This document shows, in pieces, positions 25,292 through 31,665 of a DNA stretch of 31,665 nt. The position numbers and the translations under genes were made by a program. Source of the DNA: Archaeoglobus_B sp964471215 (GTDB lineage Archaea; Halobacteriota; Archaeoglobi; Archaeoglobales; Archaeoglobaceae); contig CAYYFC010000017.1 in the NCBI GenBank assembly GCA_964471215.1, positions 1 to 31,665 on the forward strand, given 5' to 3'. The notes beneath the pieces were generated by a model. That model saw nothing but the letters and a program-made list of their open reading frames with translations. It did no database searches and was not told where the DNA came from. Each line of letters begins with the position of its first letter. The first letter of the stretch is position 1.

Positions 25292-26404
25292 CTACTTCTT
25301 TCCTCCTACGTGCCTTCCTATATGTACTATTAAACCTATTATAACACCCGCTAGCAATCCGTATCCGATCAGGTCAACCTGCACACCCAGTACAGTTTTT
25401 CCTATGGGTATGAACGAAGCCTTACTGGGTCCAAGCACCTCCCCCTTCTGGACTGTCTGCGGATACATTACCTCCGCCTTCTCATGGCAGAAGCTGCAGT
25501 CCTTGGCCTTCTTAGTTATCGTGTGCGGACAGTACTCGACCCATCCTACGTGCGTCTTGTTTTCATAGCTGACGTACATGAGATATGCAGGCTTTATCTT
25601 TCCGTCATATCCTCTTATAAGCCAGAACTTGTCGGTGTAGCTCTTGTCTATCTTCTTCTTCTTTTCCTTGATCAGAACGTCGAGGTGACAGTTGTAACAG
25701 GTCTGGTACCATCCTGCATGACAGGCATAGCAAGCAAGCTTTCCGTCATGAATCCTGTGCGCTATCTTGTTGGGATCGAATGTGGCTTTCATGTTCTTCA
25801 CAACCCTTCCCGTGAGATGGCAGTCCTCACATCTTACCTTTACTGCAAGCTTTTCACTCGTGTAGTACTTTCCATCACCGTGTATCTCTTCAAATGTATG
25901 GCAATCCGTACACTCCAATCCCTTCTCATAGTGAACATCGGGATTCGGACCCTTTGCCTTCATTCCGGCAAGGTATCCGACGTAGTTGACACCTGCTCTG
26001 GCGTGATGGCATTCAACACAGACCTCCATCGGTACCTTCTGCGTGTGCGCAGTTGTGAAGTTTCCATGGCATGACGAACACTCGGTGTGACACTTCGTAC
26101 ATCCCTTGGGCATGTCAACTCCAAAGGCCTCACCGGCACCCTTTCTGAACTCCTCCTTCATACCTGCCAAAGTATAGTGGAGAGATTTCGTGAAGTTCTC
26201 CGCTATATCAGCATGGCATTTTCCGCACTCCTCATGGGTTGCCTCCTTTACAACTATCTTCTGAATTGTCTCGTTCGGTATGAATGAAGATCCGCTGGGT
26301 CCCAAAACCTCTCCGTATCTTGGATACATCACACCGCACAATCCGATGGGTATTACGAACAGTGCCACAAGTAAAAGAGCAAGTACTAGCATCTTATATT
26401 TCAT
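25292..26404 (-). CDS. Membrane-anchored nonaheme c-type cytochrome
   Basis: 370 residues. Signal peptide about 1-25 (MLVLALLLVALFVIPIGLCG), then nine CxxCH heme sites in order: CGKCH (60-64), CTKCH, CSSCH, CVECH, CTDCH, CEDCH, CYACH, CYNCH, CSFCH. One C-terminal membrane helix (IGYGLLAGVIIGLIVHIG) and a short basic tail anchor it with the hemes outside. Further His residues can serve as distal ligands. The segment GEVLGPS-x2-SFIP occurs twice, at 31-43 before the first heme and at 321-333 after the last, each preceded by VMYP. It forms an operon with the cytochrome b downstream and is divergent from the ccm heme-attachment operon that should mature it. It resembles cytochromes of iron-reducing Archaeoglobales. 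Confidence 0.93.
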   Translation of the reverse strand: MKYKMLVLALLLVALFVIPIGLCGVMYPRYGEVLGPSGSSFIPNETIQKIVVKEATHEECGKCHADIAENFTKSLHYTLAGMKEEFRKGAGEAFGVDMPKGCTKCHTECSSCHGNFTTAHTQKVPMEVCVECHHARAGVNYVGYLAGMKAKGPNPDVHYEKGLECTDCHTFEEIHGDGKYYTSEKLAVKVRCEDCHLTGRVVKNMKATFDPNKIAHRIHDGKLACYACHAGWYQTCYNCHLDVLIKEKKKKIDKSYTDKFWLIRGYDGKIKPAYLMYVSYENKTHVGWVEYCPHTITKKAKDCSFCHEKAEVMYPQTVQKGEVLGPSKASFIPIGKTVLGVQVDLIGYGLLAGVIIGLIVHIGRHVGGKK

Positions 26405-26425
26405 AACATGACTTAATGATGAGGT

Positions 26426-26439
26426 CTTAAAATATTTCC
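26426..26439 (-). promoter_or_regulatory. TATA-like element of cytochrome c/b operon
   Basis: On the minus strand GGAAATATTTTAAG lies about 25-30 bases before the ATG at 26404, so the message is probably leaderless. The palindrome cluster 26446-26471 sits immediately upstream of it. Confidence 0.45.
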
Positions 26440-26445
26440 TATTTA

Positions 26446-26471
26446 TTAGATTATATCTAAATTATTTAGAT
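26446..26471. promoter_or_regulatory. Overlapping palindromic operator upstream of cytochrome promoter
   Basis: Two perfect palindromes share a central half-site: TTAGAT-TAT-ATCTAA (26446-26460) and ATCTAAA-TTA-TTTAGAT (26455-26471). Three TTAGAT/ATCTAA half-sites thus alternate in orientation over 26 bases. The position next to the cytochrome TATA element, on its upstream side, fits a transcription-factor site; activation or competition with TFB are both possible. Confidence 0.5.
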
Positions 26472-26590
26472 ACAGCTTATATGAAACCTAGCTAGAATTA
26501 ATTCGGTATACATCTTAACCTAGTATATTGCCTTAAGAATAAAAATAATGAATCTGCTCCCGACCACTAATGAGTTCGAATTGAAGCAAG

Positions 26591-26600
26591 CTTTAAATAT
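26591..26600 (+). promoter_or_regulatory. TATA box of ccm operon
   Basis: CTTTAAATAT lies about 24 bases upstream of the ATG at 26619, indicating a leaderless message for ccmF and the co-directional genes to 30867. Confidence 0.5.
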
Positions 26601-26618
26601 ATCCTCATAGTCCTTAAA

Positions 26619-28541
26619 ATGATGCTTCACAATGTAGTGATACCATTCGTGCTATCGGCAGCCTTACTGACTTATGATATATACCTTATCCGTAAGGGAA
26701 AATTCATAAGGCTCCCCTTTGCCCACATTCCAATATTTATAGGATTCATAATTTATATACTAATATTTTTATTTAATGATTTTACATTAAAAGAGGCTTT
26801 TGTTCATTCCTCCAGATCGTTAAACCTCGCATTAAAACTTTCTGCATCGTGGAGCGGAAGCGGAGGGTATATAGTCTGGTGGCTTTTCGTTTTTTCACTG
26901 ATAGCGTTCATTTTCAGATTGAGGATGAAGGAGTGCAGCGGAAATTTGTGCGTTTATCATAACCTGATGATAATAGCCCTTTTTATAATAGCCCTACTGA
27001 ACGATGCATTTAGCACTGTTGATTTCTATCCAAAAGACGGTCTCGGATTAAATCCTCTTTTAAAATCAGTTTGGATGTATTTTCATCCACCTGCAACATT
27101 TATAGGATACGCTCTTGGCCTATTTATAGCAATCAACGTGTTTTTTAACAGACACAACTCCCTGCTTACGAGTCTTGCATGGATTTTTATAACAATAGCA
27201 AATATACTGGGAGCTGTCTGGTCGTACTTCACGCTTGGATGGGGTGGATACTGGGCATGGGATCCGGTCGAAACATCCCTTCTTTTACCATGGTTAAGCA
27301 TTACAGCCTACTTCCATTCAAGAAAGCTTAGGAATTTCTTTCTGGCATTAACGGGTTTCTCCGTTGCATACGCAGCTTTTGTTACAAGAGGGGGTGTTTC
27401 CTTCCTGCACGGATTCGCTCTGTCTTATGTAGGAACGGTAATAATACTGCTCGGTATACCCTTCCTCGTAAAGGCATTCAGGGAGTTCAAGTTCGGCCTC
27501 GAAGACCTTAAGGATACCATGAACATAGCGTCGATTTCACTGCTGGGTATATACATCGTATGCCTCTCTGGATTGATATATCAGAGCGTTTACATGGTTT
27601 TCAGACAAGGTGTTGTCATAGACGTGGATTACTACAACTTCTCAAGTCTTCCATTTGTCGCAACGTTTTTGTTGACCCTTCCTATTTGCAGGTTTAGTAT
27701 AAAAAGATATCCGCTTTTACTTGCCCTAGTCTTGATAACATCCGTCTACCTTTCCATTCTGACAGTCTTAGGTCTCATAAGGTGGTGCGGGGATTCACCG
27801 ATCGCAACTAATGCTGCCATATCCTTCATGATCCCCGTTTCAGCCTTTAGTCTTGCAGGAGTTCTATACGGGTTTACAAAGACCGATATGAGATCTCTCG
27901 GCCTGAAGATAATACACATGTCGATACCCCTTCTAATAATCGGAGTTCTGATAAGCGGACCATACGCATACCATCAGGCTTCGTTCAAACCAATAATGAT
28001 TAAGAGTGGTGAGGAGATGACTATGGACGGCTTGAGCTTAAAATACGTCGATATGAAATACGTTGAGCCGAGAGAAAAAGTATCTCTTGACGGTTTCATA
28101 GTAATTCCCGAGGAAAGTGAAGCTATTTTGAGATTTAAGGTAAACGGAGAGTACTTGGATATGAAGATAAGGTTTAACCTCGCCCTTTATCTGAGAGAAA
28201 GGGGATACACGATTTCCGAGCCAGCGGTTGTCAACAGAGGACTGGATGAGTACTACCTAGTCATACCTTCGATTTACGTGTTCGATTTATTTATATTTCA
28301 TTCGAAGTTCATGTATCAGAATGGAGGAAACGAATTTATACTCAGGTCTTTAGCAAGGAGTGTGAATCTTAGCTATGAGGAATTCGTATACAGACTGAAT
28401 TCGTGGTCTCAGGAGACATCTCATATGAAAAGGGTTGCCCTGATAATGTACAAATACATACCGTGCGTCAATCTCATCTGGATTGCCTCGGCGTTGATGA
28501 TAGGTGGTGAGATACTAAACTTGGTGGTGAGGAGGAGATGA
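26619..28541 (+). CDS. ccmF: Cytochrome c maturation protein CcmF (heme lyase component)
   Basis: 640 residues with more than ten membrane helices. Ligates heme delivered by CcmE to apocytochrome c outside the membrane. The family-defining WWD motif is GWGGYWAWDPVETSLLLPW (about 206-224), and further conserved parts are FHPPATFIGYALGLF with its histidine, SWSGSGGYIVWW and TRGGVSFLHGF. A large loop near the C-terminus (about 450-600) faces outside. The second ATG directly follows the first (ATGATG); either could be used. It overlaps ccmC by four bases (ATGA). No ccmG or ccmH follows, in line with the archaeal variant of System I. Confidence 0.95.
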   Translation: MMLHNVVIPFVLSAALLTYDIYLIRKGKFIRLPFAHIPIFIGFIIYILIFLFNDFTLKEAFVHSSRSLNLALKLSASWSGSGGYIVWWLFVFSLIAFIFRLRMKECSGNLCVYHNLMIIALFIIALLNDAFSTVDFYPKDGLGLNPLLKSVWMYFHPPATFIGYALGLFIAINVFFNRHNSLLTSLAWIFITIANILGAVWSYFTLGWGGYWAWDPVETSLLLPWLSITAYFHSRKLRNFFLALTGFSVAYAAFVTRGGVSFLHGFALSYVGTVIILLGIPFLVKAFREFKFGLEDLKDTMNIASISLLGIYIVCLSGLIYQSVYMVFRQGVVIDVDYYNFSSLPFVATFLLTLPICRFSIKRYPLLLALVLITSVYLSILTVLGLIRWCGDSPIATNAAISFMIPVSAFSLAGVLYGFTKTDMRSLGLKIIHMSIPLLIIGVLISGPYAYHQASFKPIMIKSGEEMTMDGLSLKYVDMKYVEPREKVSLDGFIVIPEESEAILRFKVNGEYLDMKIRFNLALYLRERGYTISEPAVVNRGLDEYYLVIPSIYVFDLFIFHSKFMYQNGGNEFILRSLARSVNLSYEEFVYRLNSWSQETSHMKRVALIMYKYIPCVNLIWIASALMIGGEILNLVVRRR

Positions 28542-29182
28542 GATACGGAATATTAATTGCAGTTCTAGCAGCCGATATCGCGCTTGCCTTATACAGCGTT
28601 TTCTTCGGATATAATCCCGAATTCCTTCCGTATGCGGATCCGACATCCTACAGGATTTTGTACATACACATACCCCTAGCCTGGAACATGTACTTGGCGT
28701 TTACGATAACACTCGTATCTAGCATTCTTTTCCTGACAAGGGGAAGCTTAAAATACGATACGATCTCCTTCTGTTCAACAGTTCTCGGCGTTGTGTACGG
28801 ATTTGGAGGGATAGTTACGGGAATGATATGGGCAAACGAAGTATGGGGAATGCCCTGGAGCTGGGATCCAAGGCAGACAACGACGCTTATAGCCCTGCTG
28901 TCCTATCTGGGTTACATAGCGCTGAGGACATCCATAACGGATGTAGAAAAGGCAAGAATTATTTCATGCGTTTACGGTGTATCTGCTTACATAATGATAC
29001 CCCTAAGCTATCTTTCATCTGTGATGTTTAGAAGCCTCCATACACAGCTCCCCCAGCAGCCGCTCAGCCCAGAAGCGTACATCCTGCTTTCCCTTAGAGT
29101 CCTAACATCCGTCGTACTGTTTATAACACTTCTCAAAATTTATTATTCGTCAGCTCTTAGGAGGAGATGTGGAGGGGGTTGA
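28538..29182 (+). CDS. ccmC: Cytochrome c maturation protein CcmC (heme transporter to CcmE)
   Basis: 214 residues, six membrane helices. The WWD motif ANEVWGMPWSWDPRQTTTLI (about 105-124) binds heme, flanked by the two conserved histidines in YIHIPLAW and RSLHTQLPQQ. Loads heme onto CcmE. The start overlaps the ccmF stop and the tail overlaps the tiny ccmD-like frame, typical of tightly coupled ccm operons. There is no sign of disruption. Confidence 0.95.
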   Translation: MRYGILIAVLAADIALALYSVFFGYNPEFLPYADPTSYRILYIHIPLAWNMYLAFTITLVSSILFLTRGSLKYDTISFCSTVLGVVYGFGGIVTGMIWANEVWGMPWSWDPRQTTTLIALLSYLGYIALRTSITDVEKARIISCVYGVSAYIMIPLSYLSSVMFRSLHTQLPQQPLSPEAYILLSLRVLTSVVLFITLLKIYYSSALRRRCGGG

Positions 29183-29282
29183 TGTGTACTGGGGAGTTTA
29201 CGTCTCCCTTGCTGTATACTTTGTCGTGCTGTTCATAGCGTTACTTATAGTCAGGAGGGGTGTCGCGGTTGAGGAAGAGTAG
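29169..29282 (+). CDS. ccmD: CcmD-like single-helix membrane peptide
   Basis: 37 residues from the GTG at 29169, or 32 from the GTG at 29184, which follows the ccmC stop directly; no ATG is available in frame. One membrane helix (VYVSLAVYFVVLFIALLIV) with a preceding YWG and a following basic RR and acidic tail matches the usual CcmD layout. CcmD stabilises CcmC-CcmE and helps release holo-CcmE. It lies between ccmC and ccmE and overlaps both. The family is too short and variable for a firm call from sequence alone; position and topology carry the argument. Confidence 0.65.
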   Translation: MEGVDVYWGVYVSLAVYFVVLFIALLIVRRGVAVEEE

Positions 29283-29652
29283 GCTCGTACCCGTTATTCC
29301 TTTCATACTGCTGTTCTTAATAATAGGATACCTCAGCATAAGTTCTACCACGTATCTAAGCGTTTCCGATCTGAAGAAGTTCAAGGAACCTACGAGGGTT
29401 GTAGTGATGGGAAACGTTTCAAAGGGAAGTGTGTTTTTTAAGGAAAGACTAGAATTCGTTATTACTGATGGAAAGAACAGCGTTAAGGTTGTTTATCCGG
29501 CATGGATCCAGCTAGACAACGTGAGCGGATACGGAAAGGTTGTGGTTGAAGGAGTGTATTATCCGGACATAAACACGATCAAGGCTGAGAGGATACAGAC
29601 CAAATGCCCGTCGAAGGAGGAGATAGAGAGGTATAAAAAGGTGTACGAATGA
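29260..29652 (+). CDS. ccmE: Heme chaperone CcmE, archaeal cysteine-type variant
   Basis: 130 residues from the GTG at 29260, with a TTG three codons later as alternative. One N-terminal helix (VIPFILLFLIIGYLSISSTT) anchors an external OB-fold beta barrel (about 35-112). Bacterial CcmE binds heme through His in HxxxY; archaeal variants use Cys in CxxxY. Here the tail has C116-P-S-K-E-E-I-E-R-Y125, so the cysteine is kept but the tyrosine is nine residues later rather than four. The gene overlaps ccmD at its start and ccmA by four bases at its end. Function as heme chaperone is firm from context and fold; the heme ligand arrangement is inference. Confidence 0.9.
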   Translation: MSRLRKSRLVPVIPFILLFLIIGYLSISSTTYLSVSDLKKFKEPTRVVVMGNVSKGSVFFKERLEFVITDGKNSVKVVYPAWIQLDNVSGYGKVVVEGVYYPDINTIKAERIQTKCPSKEEIERYKKVYE

Positions 29653-30263
29653 TAGAGCTCGTAGACGTTTGGAAGAGGTTTGGAAGAGTCTGGATACTGA
29701 GGGGTGTGAACATGAATGTCAGAAGGAGCACTCTGATAGCAATCGTAGGAGAAAACGGTTCAGGAAAGACAACACTCCTTAAGATAATATGCGGTCTAAT
29801 AAAACCCACAAGAGGTAGCGTTAAGATACTTGGCAGAGATATAAGGAAGGACAGCACGTACAAGTATCACGTTGGAATACTCTTTCACGAAAACGTGCTA
29901 TACGACGAACTGACGGTTCACGAAAACCTGATTTTCTATTCGAGGATGTACGGTTTTAAGGATCTGAACGATCTTGCAAGAAACGTTTTCAAAAGGTTGA
30001 ATCTGGAGAGGTACAGAGATGTGAAGGTGAGAGATCTTTCTTACGGATGGAGAAAGAGGGTTAACTTCGTTAGGGCACTTGTAAACGATCCCGAGATAAT
30101 ACTGCTCGACGAACCCCTATCAGGACTAGACGAGACTGCAAGGAATACGATACTTGACTTATTATCCGATCTTTCGAACGAAAGAGTAGTCGTAATGACA
30201 TCACCAACGGAGTTAGATGTCGAATGCAGGACTTTTCATCTTATGAATGGAGTTCTAGCCTGA
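29649..30263 (+). CDS. ccmA: ABC transporter ATPase CcmA
   Basis: 204 residues, the small size typical of CcmA. Walker A is GENGSGKTT (about 35-43), the signature is LSYGWRKRVNF (a variant of LSGGQ), and Walker B is IILLDEPLSGLDE. With CcmB it uses ATP to release holo-CcmE from CcmC. It overlaps ccmE by four bases and is followed after one base by ccmB. The replacement of SGGQ by SYGWR matches the divergent signature seen in CcmA proteins generally. Confidence 0.92.
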   Translation: MIELVDVWKRFGRVWILRGVNMNVRRSTLIAIVGENGSGKTTLLKIICGLIKPTRGSVKILGRDIRKDSTYKYHVGILFHENVLYDELTVHENLIFYSRMYGFKDLNDLARNVFKRLNLERYRDVKVRDLSYGWRKRVNFVRALVNDPEIILLDEPLSGLDETARNTILDLLSDLSNERVVVMTSPTELDVECRTFHLMNGVLA

Positions 30264-30264
30264 C

Positions 30265-30867
30265 ATGAGGCTTTTATGGCTTTTACTGAAGGACATAAGG
30301 GTTGAGAGCAGAAGGGGTTTCGAGGTAATATCCGTGATTCTATTCGTGTTCATATCCTCACTCCTGATATCTCAGTCATCTTACGTGATATCAAGGGACA
30401 CGATAGTTCCCGCTTTCTGGTTAACGGTTGTGTTCATAGCTATATTCACATCTACGACTTCCTTCATACGAGAAATAGACAAAAACACGTTTTTCGGTTT
30501 GAAGCTACTCCCGGTCTCTCCTCTTACCGTTTTCATGTCGAAGACGATTTTCACTTTCATACTTATATCCTCTCTGGGAACACTGGAACTCCTCCTTCTT
30601 GCAACTTTCTCATCTTACTGGGAGATATTAGATCTCATCACGATCTTTATGGTATTTTCATTATACCTTTCGATAGTTTCCTCTTTTTCATCAGCTCTCG
30701 TAATGTACTCGGAAGGGAGAAGTTTCCTCGTACCTATGCTCATGTTCATATTCATTTCCCCAGTCATACTTACGATTTTAAAACAGGACATATACACTCT
30801 TCTTATTGAAACATCTGTCCTGTTTGCAGCATTTTTGACGCTCTCGGAATACGTTCTGGAGGTATGA
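30265..30867 (+). CDS. ccmB: ABC transporter permease CcmB
   Basis: 200 residues with six membrane helices; N-terminal MRLLWLLLKDIRVESRRG and the LLPVSPLTVFMSKTIF segment after helix 2 are typical for CcmB. It forms the membrane part of the CcmAB complex with the ATPase directly upstream. It is the last gene of the run; an A/T-rich promoter-like stretch follows before the Cas4-like gene. Confidence 0.9.
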   Translation: MRLLWLLLKDIRVESRRGFEVISVILFVFISSLLISQSSYVISRDTIVPAFWLTVVFIAIFTSTTSFIREIDKNTFFGLKLLPVSPLTVFMSKTIFTFILISSLGTLELLLLATFSSYWEILDLITIFMVFSLYLSIVSSFSSALVMYSEGRSFLVPMLMFIFISPVILTILKQDIYTLLIETSVLFAAFLTLSEYVLEV

Positions 30868-30983
30868 TCTTCATCCGATTTCCTAGCTTTTCATCTAATC
30901 AACGATTAAGTTATAAAAATAATTATAAATATTGCCATATAATTTTATGGTCAAGTTTTAAATCTTTCAGAAAAACTGAGTTT

Positions 30984-31565
30984 ATGATCGTCGAAATAAT
31001 CGTTGACTGGCGTTTAAGGGAAGTTGAAAGGCATAAGAAGTTGAGAGAACTGGGAGGTTACGAGGTTACGGATCTGATAAGATGTCCTCTTAAAAGATCC
31101 TTTGAGGAGAAGCATCCTGAGCTGTACAGGGCTATGGCATACATACCTGCAACTGTTCTCGGTGCCCTGGTTCATCTGGGCCTTCAGAACATACTGAGCG
31201 ATGAGCTGAACGCAGAAATAGAGGTTGAGGGTGAGAAGCAGATAGGGGAGTACAAGATAATCGGGAGGATAGATGCGAAGATAGGAAAGGTAGGAATTGA
31301 GATAAAGACATCTAGATCCGATATAGAAATTCCATACGAGCATCACATATTACAGGCGAAAATATACAACTGGCTTTTCGATCTCGATAAAACCGTGCTC
31401 GTTTACATAACACCGGATAGATTTACGGAGTTCGTTGTGGATGAAAGACTTGATGAAGAGGAGATACTTAAGCTGATAGTCGACAAGAGAATTCCAAAAT
31501 ACGAATGGGAGTGCAGATACTGTCACTTCTCAGTTCTTTGCCCGAATAAGTTGAGGAAGAGGTAA
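30984..31565 (+). CDS. Cas4-like PD-(D/E)XK exonuclease, standalone
   Basis: 193 residues from the ATG at 30984; the frame is open 40 codons further but that part is low-quality sequence over an A/T-rich promoter (AATAATTATAAATA). Features of the Cas4/Dna2-type iron-sulfur nuclease are all present: C34 (LIRCPLKRSF), H64, D97 (GRIDAK), E106-I-K108 (GIEIKTS), the QxxxY motif Q124/Y128 and C-terminal C177-x2-C180-x5-C186. The four cysteines would bind a 4Fe-4S cluster. Members degrade single-stranded DNA and in CRISPR systems trim spacers. No cas1, cas2 or repeat array is visible here, so it may be a solo repair or mobile-element-linked nuclease, or the edge of a locus beyond the window. Confidence 0.85.
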   Translation: MIVEIIVDWRLREVERHKKLRELGGYEVTDLIRCPLKRSFEEKHPELYRAMAYIPATVLGALVHLGLQNILSDELNAEIEVEGEKQIGEYKIIGRIDAKIGKVGIEIKTSRSDIEIPYEHHILQAKIYNWLFDLDKTVLVYITPDRFTEFVVDERLDEEEILKLIVDKRIPKYEWECRYCHFSVLCPNKLRKR

Positions 31566-31655
31566 GAAAAATTTTTCAGGAATTGCGAGAATGTGACCTA
31601 CCTCGCCCTGAAGGGCGGAGCTTCAGGAGGAGTTTGGCCGTTCCTTAACGGAACG
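31566..31655 (-). mobile_element. Probable right end of an IS200/IS605-family element
   Basis: The GC-rich double hairpin and the tnpB tail read on the minus strand as CTTCAGGGCGAGGTAGGTCA, a sequence class common at archaeal IS605 right ends. The element would extend beyond the right edge of the window; its exact boundary within 31566-31597 is not determined. Confidence 0.5.
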
Positions 31656-31665
31656 ACCCTTATCC
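31598..31665 (-). CDS. tnpB: C-terminal end of IS200/IS605-type TnpB, rest outside window
   Basis: Read on the minus strand from the window edge, the frame gives IRVVPLRNGQTPPEAPPFRA then Arg and a TAG stop (31598-31600). The ending PPEAPPFR is typical of TnpB/OrfB C-termini, and the DNA coding for it has the usual GC-rich hairpins of IS605 right ends: CGCCCT-GA-AGGGCG (31604-31617) and CGTTCC-TTAAC-GGAACG (31639-31655). In such elements this region is also the 3' scaffold of the TnpB guide RNA. Only 21 codons are visible, so intactness cannot be judged. It is convergent with the Cas4-like gene, 32 bases away. Confidence 0.6.
   Translation of the reverse strand, partial: IRVVPLRNGQTPPEAPPFRAR

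Overview
The window looks like the chromosome of a hyperthermophilic euryarchaeon of the Archaeoglobales type (Archaeoglobus/Ferroglobus/Geoglobus). Support comes from an F420H2:NADP oxidoreductase, a tungsten-type aldehyde ferredoxin oxidoreductase, an archaeal System I cytochrome c maturation cluster with a nine-heme cytochrome, archaeal Trm1, THEP1, EndoV, UPF0147 and Mre11-Rad50, AGA/AGG/ATA-rich codon use, and TATA-box promoters often lying about 25 bases from a start codon. The genus is inference; nothing in the sequence fixes it.

Layout. (1) Positions 1-7218, plus strand: the 3' part of a giant repeat-built surface protein, overlapping a second secreted Pro/Thr-rich membrane-anchored protein. 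(2) Positions 7220-14871, almost all minus strand: NAD kinase, inositol-monophosphatase-like phosphatase, F420H2:NADP oxidoreductase, AOR, endonuclease V, a DUF1152 protein, Trm1 and THEP1, with one tiny basic plus-strand gene at 13122. (3) Positions 14872-16434: a probable replication origin. Three copies of an origin-recognition-box (ORB) sequence, core TTTCCACAGGAAATAA plus a G-string, sit in AT-rich DNA on both sides of a divergent gene pair (zinc-ribbon protein and UPF0147). Genes left of it run mainly leftward and genes right of it mainly rightward, as expected for diverging forks. No orc1/cdc6 gene is in the window. (4) Positions 16444-24611: membrane-anchored Lon-like protease, small DUF6788-like protein, glycyl-tRNA synthetase, Mre11-Rad50 and a multi-pass membrane protein. 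(5) Positions 24616-30867: electron-transfer pair (cytochrome b plus nonaheme cytochrome c, minus) divergent from the heme-attachment operon ccmF-C-D-E-A-B (plus) that would mature that cytochrome. (6) Positions 30984-31665: a standalone Cas4-like nuclease and, at the edge, the last 21 codons of a TnpB-like transposon protein entering on the minus strand.

The most unusual regulatory signal is a pair of near-identical 13-14-bp inverted repeats (TTCTTACCTAACCA...TGGTTAGGTAAGAA), each enclosing a TATA box in the same orientation. One lies immediately before the DUF6788-like gene; the other lies before a non-coding hairpin upstream of endonuclease V. They look like two promoters under one repressor, and the second probably makes a structured RNA. 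A second operator-like cluster (TTAGAT/ATCTAA half-sites) sits directly upstream of the cytochrome promoter. All assignments are from reading the sequence; no database search was run.
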